DNA of 24,250 nucleotides, taken from the IMG/VR virus record IMGVR_UViG_3300027608_000149, positions 1 through 24,250 of that record, one strand, 5' to 3'. This document shows, piece after piece, positions 12,988 to 20,800 of the stretch (positions are counted from its first letter, which is position 1; each line of letters opens with the position of its first letter). The notes beneath the pieces are model-generated. The model was not told the origin of the DNA. It did no database searches and worked only from the letters and a program-made list of their open reading frames with translations. The position numbers and the translations under genes were made by a program. The DNA is from a virus.

Positions 12988-13611
12988 GTGCTCGTCACAG
13001 TACGCGAGCTCGCTGCCTACATGGATCGCGAGTTGACCAACAGGCAACAGGATGCGGCGGAACTCGTCCTCGCTGGTGTACAGGCCGAGATCGAGGCGTA
13101 CATCAACCGCCCCGTTGAGATTAGGGAGTTTACGGAGACGCACATCGTCCCCGAGGACACCCTCTACATCAACACCGAGTCATACTTCTACGACCGTTCG
13201 TTGGACACCACTAATGCCAATATCCGCGTTCTTATGCCGACCTACACCATCCACTTGGCAAATGCGCCGATCACTTCCGTCTCAAGCGTGATACTGAATC
13301 CGTTCGGATATCCAACGCCCGATCCCGTTGAGTTCAACGAGGGTCAGCAGTATCTTGTGAGGAAGTACGGACTTGATCTCTACTCCGTCTGGGCCGGCGA
13401 CATGATTGAGGTCGTCTATGAGGCTGGCCTCCCGGCGAACGCCTTCATCAAACAGGTCATGATCCGTGCCGCGTCTAGGGAAATGCAGAACATGACCGAC
13501 GACGTTGTGGGTCTCAAGGACTTTCAGAACAGGGCCGCCACTATTGCCGAGATCGGTTTGACCCAGGCAGACAAGGCTGGCCTTGACGCGTTCAGGCGTA
13601 AGCAAATATGA
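12988..13611 (+). CDS. head-tail connector (adaptor) protein
   Basis: 207 residues from GTG 12988, six bases after AGGAGG. It has the usual layout of a gp6/gp15-type adaptor: an N-terminal helical part (VTVRELAAYMDRELTNRQQ, then AELVLAGVQAEIEAYINRPV), a beta-rich middle with PITSVSSVIL and GLDLYSVWAGDMIEVVYEAG, and a C-terminal helical region (IRAASREMQN). Adaptors form a ring under the portal to which tail-completion proteins attach. The position is right too: it is followed by a virion morphogenesis protein, a tail terminator and the sheath. The N-R-P motif after the first helices is typical. The stop overlaps the next start as ATGA. Confidence 0.85.
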   Translation: MLVTVRELAAYMDRELTNRQQDAAELVLAGVQAEIEAYINRPVEIREFTETHIVPEDTLYINTESYFYDRSLDTTNANIRVLMPTYTIHLANAPITSVSSVILNPFGYPTPDPVEFNEGQQYLVRKYGLDLYSVWAGDMIEVVYEAGLPANAFIKQVMIRAASREMQNMTDDVVGLKDFQNRAATIAEIGLTQADKAGLDAFRRKQI

Positions 13612-14090
13612 GTCAAGTCACCGTCAAGATCTCGGTCTCCGCAGATACGACGGAACTTTCAGCCATGCGCAGAAATATGGGTTCATACCGCATCCCACTG
13701 CAAGAAGGTGTGAACTACCTCAGGACAGCCTTTCAGGAGAACTTTGACTCCAGCGGCTCGATGGTCGGAGGTTGGAAACCACTAGCACCAACGACCAGCC
13801 TGTGGAGGGCGAAGCACGGCTATCCGCCGGTTGCCCCCATACTCGTGAACAACGGGTCGCTTCGCGCCGCCGTCTTGGCCGCCCGTGGCGATGTGGGTGC
13901 TCAAGAAGCCAGGTTGACTATCAGTAACAGGCTCGCTCCATTTCACCAATACGGAAGCCTCAAGGGCAGGTTGCCTCAACGTGAGATCGTCTTTGAGCCT
14001 GCCGGGTTTGCTGACCTCATGGCTAGGCGCATTAGGGCGCACATCATGCCGAACACATTCTCGGCCGACCTTAGGGCGTTATTCCCATGA
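13608..14090 (+). CDS. phage virion morphogenesis (tail completion) protein
   Basis: 160 residues. The central pattern, LRTAFQENFDSSGSMVGGWK followed by LAPTT and W-R-A, then GSLRAAVLAARG and ISNRLAPFHQYGS, and finally LPQREIVFEP, is that of the Mu gpG/P2 gpS family of virion morphogenesis proteins (Pfam Phage_tail_S type). These join tails to heads: they sit in the neck and are needed for stable tails. It starts in an ATGA overlap with the connector and ends in an ATGA overlap with the next gene, so the three are translated together. Length and gene order both fit. Confidence 0.85.
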   Translation: MSQVTVKISVSADTTELSAMRRNMGSYRIPLQEGVNYLRTAFQENFDSSGSMVGGWKPLAPTTSLWRAKHGYPPVAPILVNNGSLRAAVLAARGDVGAQEARLTISNRLAPFHQYGSLKGRLPQREIVFEPAGFADLMARRIRAHIMPNTFSADLRALFP

Positions 14091-14716
14091 TGTCCGGACC
14101 GTGGTCAGCAAAGGAGTATGTGTCCTACTACCTTCAGGAAGACTTGCCAAAACGCATCATCGGATACAGGAACCTGTGGCAACTTGACTCAGAACGCCTA
14201 CCCGTTCCTGAGAAGTATTTCTCGTATGAGCCGCCAGCTCTTGACCATTGGCCCATGCTGATTACGGTCGCCCTCTCAACTCCGTCCATGACTAGGTCGG
14301 ATTACACCGACGGAATGAACCCCGTCTATCGAGTTGCCTACAACATGAGGACATACATCTGGGTCAGGCAGTCCCACGCCGAACTCGCTACAGAGAGCAG
14401 GGACAGGTTGACTACCGTCATCCGTTCTGCGCTCCTGGATAGGCAGTCCCTTTCGTCGCTTGACGACGAGAATCATGAACTCCTCATTGACGAAACCTCA
14501 ATGCGGGAAGAGTTCTCGGACATCACCTATGTCAAGGGTGATCGAGCCGTTGCCGGCTCGTTCATTGCTTATACATTGTCGCTAGACGAGGCCATAACGA
14601 GGCCCAACCTGTTTACGCCAACGGCAACAGAAATAGACCCGACCGATGGCTCCGCAAACGGCACAATCACCGATATTTCCGGCGAGTACGGGGTGTTGTC
14701 CCCGGACGAAGGTTGA
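14087..14716 (+). CDS. tail terminator / neck protein
   Basis: 209 residues; ATGATG at 14087 gives two adjacent starts. The core has the alpha/beta pattern of tail terminators: PMLITVALSTPS, VYRVAYNMRTYIWVR and SRDRLTTVIRSALLDRQ, then SDITYVKGDRAVAGSFIAYT. The order connector, completion protein, this gene, sheath is conserved among contractile phages, and this slot belongs to the terminator that caps the tail tube and sheath. The last 40 residues (about 170-209) are Thr/Asp/Gly-rich and probably flexible. No enzymatic motif is seen. Sequence similarity is weak in this family, so the call leans on position. Confidence 0.72.
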   Translation: MMSGPWSAKEYVSYYLQEDLPKRIIGYRNLWQLDSERLPVPEKYFSYEPPALDHWPMLITVALSTPSMTRSDYTDGMNPVYRVAYNMRTYIWVRQSHAELATESRDRLTTVIRSALLDRQSLSSLDDENHELLIDETSMREEFSDITYVKGDRAVAGSFIAYTLSLDEAITRPNLFTPTATEIDPTDGSANGTITDISGEYGVLSPDEG

Positions 14717-14734
14717 TTGGGTTAGGATTCGCAC

Positions 14735-15100
14735 GTGGCAAAGGTCTTGATCTTCAACATGACGCAAAAAGCCGTCGTCATCTCGTCCAGTGGGGCGATC
14801 GTAAAGGCTCGTTCAACCGCTGAGGCCGACTCGTCCGATCCCGTCTTGACATCTGCTATAAATAGTGGTCGTGTGGTGGTAAAGTCTGCCCCGCAACCTC
14901 CGAAGGCAGAAGAGCCCAAGGTAGAAGTAGTGCCAGAAGCACCGAAGCAGGAAGAAGCCCCAACCGAAACGCTGGTCGTTGAGGAAGAGGTTGAAGCGCC
15001 CGTTGAGGACTTAGGCGAGACAATGGGCGAAGAACCCGAAAACCAAGAAGAGAACAAGTCGAAAAGGCCATCAAGGCCAAAAGTGGCGAAGGAGAACTGA
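14735..15100 (+). CDS. small protein preceding tail sheath, acidic disordered tail
   Basis: 121 residues from GTG 14735, with TTAGGA about eight bases upstream. The first 50 residues (MAKVLIFNMTQKAVVISSSG and on to GRVVVKS) form a compact beta-type domain. The remaining 70 are Glu/Pro/Lys-rich (QPPKAEEPKVEVVPEAPKQE) and must be disordered. In many contractile phages a short protein of unknown function lies immediately before the sheath, as here; the stop and the sheath ATG share one base (TGATG). A role in sheath assembly or stoichiometry is inferred from coupling alone. Confidence 0.7.
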   Translation: MAKVLIFNMTQKAVVISSSGAIVKARSTAEADSSDPVLTSAINSGRVVVKSAPQPPKAEEPKVEVVPEAPKQEEAPTETLVVEEEVEAPVEDLGETMGEEPENQEENKSKRPSRPKVAKEN

Positions 15101-16578
15101 TGCCCGGCGTAGTCGTTAACACAGGAGTTAGAGTCGGAGGCACTGGGGTGGAAGTCGCCCCTAGTAGCACATTCTTCGTGGTCGGAACCGCGTTTCGCGG
15201 TCGTACTGCTACGCCGTTTGCTGTCCGCAGTATGGCAGATTTTGAGAACGAGTTCGGTGGATACGATTCTAACTGCACACTTCACCAACACCTAGAGACA
15301 TTCTTTGAGGAAGGTGGCGTTCGCGCCGTCGTTCAGAGGCTCGTCGGGCCAAGCGCAACTGCTGGAAGCAATACTTTCCTTGATGTTGATGAAGATGTTT
15401 GTATGACCGTTACGGCCGCAAACCCCGGCTCATGGTCGTCAAGTGTTGACGTGGAAATCATCAACGCCAGTACCACTTTCTCACTCGCAGTCAAGGTTGA
15501 CGGCGTTACTGTTGTGAGTTCGTCAAGTCTTGCGTCAACGGCGGCCGCAATCGCCCTCATCAACAACACCGCTCCTCACCTAGTAGTCGCTACCGCTGGT
15601 GCTTCAAGCCTGATGCTTGATACTCAGACCGAGACCCTTTCGGCGGGCGATGACGACATTGACAATGCCGCGTTTGATAATGCCGACTTTGTCGCTGCAT
15701 TAGACAACTTTGGTGATGATCTTGGCACTGGAGCCGTAGCAATCCCCGAAAAGAATGGCGCAACCATTTGGACCGGACTCAGGGATCATGCCGAAGCCAC
15801 AAAGAGGATCGCCATCTGTGGTTTTGATGAAGAAGATTCTGCAGATGATGCAATCACTTCGGCCGGCGGATACGCAGGTACTACTGCTGGCGAAAAGTCA
15901 GCAGCGAGCCATGTTGCCTTCTACTGGCCCATGGTGTCCGCACCTGACGGCAATGGTGGAACAAGGACACTCTCACCGGAGTCGTACGTAGCCGCAGTCA
16001 GGGCCAAGAACATCGTCGCCAATCGAGGACCATGGAAGCCAGCAGCAGGCATTTCGTCAGCCGCAAAGTTTATCGTTGGTCTCGTTTCGGATGGTTCTGC
16101 AACCAAGGTCAACAAGAGCGTGGGTAATGTTCTTGATGAGGGTCGTGTGAACGCAATCCGAATCATTGACGGACAGATCCGTATCTACGGTGCCCGTTCG
16201 GTATCGGCAGACGAGAATAACTGGCGGTACATCACCTACCGCGACACCGTCAATCAAGTCGCTACAACCTGTGAGAAGGCTCTTGAACAGTATGTGTTCA
16301 GCCCAATCGACAGCAGGAAGAATCTCTTCGGAGCAATCTCCTCAAGCATCACCTCAATCCTCGATACGGTCAAGGACAACGGAGGCCTCTACCCAATGGT
16401 GGATGCTTTCGGTTCACAAGTTGACCGCGGTTACTCCATTGAGGTTTCCGATGCGCTCAACCCAATCACCGAACTTGCCCAAGGCAAGATTGTTGCGAGG
16501 GTCGGCGTACGCGTCGCTGGAGTGGCCGACTTGATCACTCTGACGATTACGAAGTCAAGCCTCACGGCAGCACTCTGA
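15100..16578 (+). CDS. contractile tail sheath protein
   Basis: 492 residues. The start MPGVVVNTGVRVGGTGVEV, with PSSTFFVVGTAFRGRT after it, and the V-R-S-M-x-D-F-E-x-E-F-G-G pattern near 44-55 are typical of phage tail sheaths. The variable insert domain lies about residues 100-215. The C-terminal domain (INAIRIIDGQIRIYGARSV, DENNWRYITYRDTVNQVATT, then GYSIEVSDALNP and the closing strands VGVRVAGVADLITLTITKSS) is the conserved core that links sheath subunits into a helix around the tube. This identifies the virus as a myovirus: the sheath contracts to drive the tube through the cell envelope. The tube gene follows 19 bases later. Confidence 0.95.
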   Translation: MPGVVVNTGVRVGGTGVEVAPSSTFFVVGTAFRGRTATPFAVRSMADFENEFGGYDSNCTLHQHLETFFEEGGVRAVVQRLVGPSATAGSNTFLDVDEDVCMTVTAANPGSWSSSVDVEIINASTTFSLAVKVDGVTVVSSSSLASTAAAIALINNTAPHLVVATAGASSLMLDTQTETLSAGDDDIDNAAFDNADFVAALDNFGDDLGTGAVAIPEKNGATIWTGLRDHAEATKRIAICGFDEEDSADDAITSAGGYAGTTAGEKSAASHVAFYWPMVSAPDGNGGTRTLSPESYVAAVRAKNIVANRGPWKPAAGISSAAKFIVGLVSDGSATKVNKSVGNVLDEGRVNAIRIIDGQIRIYGARSVSADENNWRYITYRDTVNQVATTCEKALEQYVFSPIDSRKNLFGAISSSITSILDTVKDNGGLYPMVDAFGSQVDRGYSIEVSDALNPITELAQGKIVARVGVRVAGVADLITLTITKSSLTAAL

Positions 16579-16597
16579 GAAGAAGGAACGAAACAAA

Positions 16598-17107
16598 ATG
16601 GCAAAGATTTCACAACGCCAGGTAGTCGCCAAAGTTATTGCCATCGCTGGCAAGGGCGGAGCCGACACGACATCAAACAGCTTCACCAGTTCCACGAGGA
16701 CTTATTTCTCGCAAGTTTCTGGCGGAGAGATTCAGGCATCCGTAGAAAAGGTGTACGACGGAGGCTCAACCTTCCCGGAAGTGCTCCCATCGGTCATTGA
16801 GGTCGGCGATGTCACCGTTACTCGACACTTTGACACCGTCATTGACGCACCCGTCATCTCCTACTACAGGGACAAGGTCGGCAAGCAATACTTCAGGGTT
16901 GAGATCTTGACGCTTGACGCAGACGGCAATCAGACTGGCTACACCCGCAAGTACGAAGACTGCATCCTCGTGAACATCACCGAGCCAGACGGCGACGCCT
17001 CTTCGGGTGGACCCGCAACTTTCTCATTGACTTTCTCGGTCAGCAAGTCAACCGACGTTGCCTACACCGGCACGACGACCACCCCCGCAACGACAGTCGT
17101 CTCCTGA
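16598..17107 (+). CDS. tail tube protein
   Basis: 169 residues, with AGAAGGAAC about nine bases before the ATG. All-beta, as expected for the stacked hexameric tube: VDYG-like turns, SGGEIQASVEKVYDGGSTF (40-58), VIEVGDVTVTRHFDTVIDAP and YFRVEILTLDADGNQTGYTR. The sequence ends in a Thr-rich tail (TGTTTTPATTVV). The combination of a strand pair early, a charged loop before P-E-V-L, and the position directly after the sheath gives a firm call. The inner tube protects the DNA path between head and host cell. Confidence 0.9.
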   Translation: MAKISQRQVVAKVIAIAGKGGADTTSNSFTSSTRTYFSQVSGGEIQASVEKVYDGGSTFPEVLPSVIEVGDVTVTRHFDTVIDAPVISYYRDKVGKQYFRVEILTLDADGNQTGYTRKYEDCILVNITEPDGDASSGGPATFSLTFSVSKSTDVAYTGTTTTPATTVVS

Positions 17108-17108
17108 C

Positions 17109-17172
17109 GCAAGAGGCGTACATCCTCTGCTAGTCTCCTAGTTGTCTTATTACGACACTACGGAGGCTACAA
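17109..17172 (+). other. tube-chaperone intergenic gap with weak hairpin
   Basis: Between the tube stop and the chaperone ATG lie 65 bases. They hold a short stem (AGAGG at 17112-17116 with CCTCT at 17124-17128, extended by a GC pair across a bulged A), no T run after it, a possible TANNNT box (TAGTCT, 17131-17136) and the GGAGG ribosome site of the next gene. This may tune tube versus chaperone expression. Confidence 0.3.
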
Positions 17173-17664
17173 ATGGAAGATATTGACAACGACGAAATGT
17201 ATTTGCGTTCAGCCAATGCTGGCGAAAGTACACTTGACAAACTGCGCAGCGAACTCACCAAGAAGGTGCGCCGACCCGAGATTTTCCTCGAGGTTCCAGA
17301 ACGACCCAGCATGGCGGTTCGTTACTCACCAAACATCAACCAGAACCAGGTTCGTGCATGGCGCAGGAACTCAGGCGAAGATACCAAGAACGGTATGGAC
17401 GCAACGAAGTTTGCTTGCTATGTACTCGCCAACACTTGTACGGGCGTCATTATGGACGGCGAACTTGCCAGAGACGAACGTGGCGCTGAACTCGTATTCG
17501 GGTCGGACGAAATCATGAAGATGGTTGGAGCGGATCGCGTACAGGAAGCCATCAGGGCTATCTACGTGGTTGAGCCACACATTGAAGCAACGGCACTTGC
17601 CGTAATGGAGGCAGCTGGGTTTAACGACTCAGTTGAGCAGGTGGACCCTACGAAGCAGCCTTAG
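17173..17664 (+). CDS. tail assembly chaperone (gpG-like)
   Basis: 163 residues, with GGAGG eight bases before the ATG. Located exactly between tube and tape measure, the slot of lambda gpG-like chaperones, which coat the tape measure while the tube polymerises. It is helical and charged: TLDKLRSELTKKVRRPEIFL (about 20-39), then FACYVLANTCTGVIMDGELA and DEIMKMVGADRVQEAIRAIY, ending ALAVMEAAGFNDSVEQVDPT. The last codons overlap a second reading frame that has no start of its own but a good gpT-like sequence, the hallmark of G/GT frameshift pairs. Function is inferred from position and frameshift architecture, since these chaperones share little sequence. Confidence 0.87.
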   Translation: MEDIDNDEMYLRSANAGESTLDKLRSELTKKVRRPEIFLEVPERPSMAVRYSPNINQNQVRAWRRNSGEDTKNGMDATKFACYVLANTCTGVIMDGELARDERGAELVFGSDEIMKMVGADRVQEAIRAIYVVEPHIEATALAVMEAAGFNDSVEQVDPTKQP

Positions 17665-17843
17665 ATTGGCTGCTTGAAGAACCCCACATCATCTCCTCGG
17701 CTCGGATCGCTGAGATGTTTCATATAGACCCTCTCGTTGTGCTCGGGTCAGACGACTTTGACTGGATGCTTCGGGTCGCTTGTGCTAAGGTGGTCGCACG
17801 CGACCATGAAGCTCAATCCAGTAAAATGAGGCAGGGCAACTAA
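17637..17843 (+). CDS. T domain of tail chaperone, made by -1 frameshift (gpGT)
   Basis: This frame is -1 relative to the chaperone gene and open from 17637 to the stop at 17841-17843. It has no start codon before the overlap. It encodes about 65 residues: GPYEAALDWLLEEPHIISSA, then ARIAEMFHIDPLVVLGSDDF and DWMLRVACAKVVARDHE. A W-L-L-E-E-P opening, an A-x-x-F-x-x-x-P-x-x-V-L helix and D-W-x-x-R-[VI]-A-C-A are typical of gpT-like chaperone extensions. It should be made as a GT fusion (17173-17843) at a low ratio to G. It fills the gap before the tape measure, as in other tailed phages. Confidence 0.85.
   Translation, partial: AGGPYEAALDWLLEEPHIISSARIAEMFHIDPLVVLGSDDFDWMLRVACAKVVARDHEAQSSKMRQGN
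17643..17675 (+). promoter_or_regulatory. programmed -1 frameshift signal (slip site plus stem-loop)
   Basis: The shift must occur between 17637 (last -1 stop ends at 17636) and the zero-frame TAG (17662-17664). The best slip site is G-GAC-CCT (17643-17649), where the proline tRNA on CCT can re-pair with CCC. Three bases later a perfect 8-base-pair hairpin begins: AAGCAGCC (17653-17660), a seven-base loop holding the first bases of the stop, and GGCTGCTT (17668-17675). The stem is a plausible stimulator. The heptamer is not a canonical X-XXY-YYZ. Confidence 0.6.
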
Positions 17844-17876
17844 TGGTCGCCGTCTCTGCGTAGGAGGTGACCAAAC

Positions 17877-20800
17877 TTGAGCATGATCCCAGGGGGTGCT
17901 GACGCATCCGTAAGCATCAAGGTTGATGTCGACGACGCAGGTGCGCAGGCACGGATTGCGGCCCTAGAGGCACGCCTCAAGGCTCTTGAGAAGCAGTTCG
18001 GCGGCACTAGCAAGGGTGCCCAAAACTACGGCAAGCAACTTGACGATGTCTCCAAGAAAACGGGGGGCAACGACAAGTCGCAGAAAAACCTAATGAAGTC
18101 GGGCCAGGCCTTGGGTCAAATGTTCGGCAGGCTCGGTAAGTTTGCCAAGTTTGCCGGCATTGAGCTTGCGGTTCTGACCGCCGGGCTGGGTGCAATGAAG
18201 CTCGCCCTCTGGGCCGGTCAAACCGCCATGAAGGGATTTCATGCTCTACTGCGTGCTACTGGCGCCGCGGCCGGTGTCGCCGTAGGTGCGATAGCGACGG
18301 TTCTGGCCGCCATAAGGGAGGTACAGGCTGTCAAACTTGCCCCAATCCTTGGAGGGGTAGGCAACGCCAAAACACAGAGTAACGCTTTCTTTGCCGATAG
18401 GCGCTTTGCCATGTTTGATCAGAAGACGATGGCGAGCATTATGCAGTCGGCCGCCGAACAGGGTCAAGTAATCGACGCATCGTTCCGAAATCAACTTGCC
18501 GGGCTCGCCAACTACTCGCTTGGCGACCCCAAGAAACTCGCCAGTATTCAGAAAGTATTTCAGCAGGTACAGAAGGACGGCAAGGTTACTGCGAAGACCT
18601 ACGCCGAACTACAGACCGCATCGCCTGCGTTGGCTAAGGCGTTTGACGAGATGGCCGGTGGAACAAAGAAGGGCGAGGCCGCAGCCAGGGCTGGATCTGT
18701 CACCTATAAGAAGTTTTTTGACACGGTTCAAGAAGGAAAACTCAAGGCACTCGAGCCATTCCAGGGTGCTCTTGGCAACATCAACGACACCCTGATGGCT
18801 AGGTTCAAGGGTTCGGTAATGGGTGTCAAGGAGCAGCTCACGAGGATGGGCGAGCCGTTGCTTAAGGGCTTTAAGAGGCCGCTCACGATCATTGAACGCG
18901 AGATCAGCCTCTTCATCTTGAAGATCAACGGCACAGTCGGCAAGGTATTCCCAACTTTGTTTGACGTAAAGGACGCAGGCAACAACTCCATCACGAGAAT
19001 GTTTGACAAGTTAGCCAACTCAGTCAATACAAACATGGGCAAGATCTCTGGCTGGTATGCGTCGTTTAAGACTTGGGGTCAATCCGTCAGGGACTTCTTT
19101 GGTGGTACGGGTGATGTGCTGAGGAAGTTTTCAACTGGCTGGGATAGGCTCTACGCCAAGATCCTCAAGCCAATCGGTAGCGAGTTCAACAAGACACTCG
19201 GCCATCTATTTACTGAGTTCAATAAAACAATCAACTCGGCCCCGTTAAGTTCATTTGAGACGGCAATCGGGAACATTGGAGACATCGTCAGAAACCTGAT
19301 TACTGGTTTCGCTCAACTCAAAGTCGTCATGGCCCCCATAGTCTCGTCGTTCCTAAATATGGCCGCGGCAATCTCAAAAATCACTAGCATCCCTGGACTA
19401 CAGATGATCCTCCCTTTGCTCCTCATGGGCAAACTCATGGGGCGGGGTAGAAAACCCGAGAGCACCACGTATGGCGCAGGTGGTGCAATGCTCAGTCAGA
19501 CCTACAAGGGTCGCGGTCCCATGGGTGGCATGGGCGCTGCGGGAATGGGTGCCTCCATGTTTATGTCTGGCGGTATGGGCGGAGGCGGAATACTTGGCTC
19601 GCTAATGATGCCACTGATGATGGGCATGTCTGGTTTCGGCATGAACACCAAGTACGGGGCATCAAGTGTTGGCAACTACGCAGCAAACCGCGAGGCCGGT
19701 GCAGGTAGGCTGCCTTCGCTTGCCATGTCCGGCAATCTTGGTTACGGACTTGCCAGCAATATGCGTGGAGGTATGGGTCTTGGTGCGTCTGCATTATTGA
19801 GTGGTTCAAGTTCTCGTAGTGCAATGGCCAATGGCTTCACCAATAGGAGGGGGCAGACTATCCAGGGCTCTGTAGCGGCAACGCAACAGGCCAGGATTGA
19901 CGCCATCATGAAGAATAGGGCACAGAGGGCGTCGTTGCTTGGCAAGACCGCGGCGGGCATGTCTCCGCATGCGTACCTGCAGTCAAAGGGATTCGTCTTT
20001 GACCCAGTTCAACAGGGTTACAGAAACTCCGCCACTGGGCAAGATTTCACCAACGACGAGGCAATGGCTCATGCCAAGGCAGAGCAAGGCAAAGTTGCGA
20101 AGGGGACGATCGCAACTCGAAGGGCCTCAAACGAAAAGGTAATACAACAGGGCAAACTTCAAGCAATAGCCACCGGGAAGGCACAGGGTCAGGCGGCGGG
20201 TAAGGCTTTCGTTAAGGACGCTGGGGCGAAGTTCGGCAAGGCCGCTGGCGCAATGGCGGCCACGGTCGGTGCGACCATGCTTGGCGGATACATCACTCAA
20301 AAGGCGGGAACGAACAAGGGGATGGCGGCCGCTGGTGGAGCCCTCTCTGGGGCTGGCATGGGGGCCTCAATGGGTGCGGCATTTGGTCCGTGGGGGATGC
20401 TCGCCGGCGCAGTCGGTGGAGGTATATTCGGGGCGATCTCGGGGTGGAGAAACGCCGAAAAGTTACGTAGGCAAAACACGGTTACATCCGTTCAGAATGT
20501 TCAGAGTCAAATCACTGGCGACAACTTATTCAACAGGCAGTCTGATTTCACTACTGCTCAAGCCAATGCCGATATGACGTATGAGGAAATAGCAAAACTT
20601 AGTGGTCTGAGCGGTGGAGGACTTAAAAAACAGATTGCCGACCTTGAGGCGCAGAGGGATGCAAATAACTTTGACACCGTGTACACAGAAAGCCTACCGG
20701 CAGCAGTCAAGGGCTTTATTGACTTCGCTGGTAAGGCCGGCTTCACGCCCACCTCACTACCGGTCGACGTCGGTACCACAAACGCAGATGGTAGCTACAC

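Noticed and set aside
17109-17130. Hairpin after the tail tube gene as a rho-independent terminator
   Set aside because: The stem is only 5-7 base pairs with a bulge, and no T run follows.
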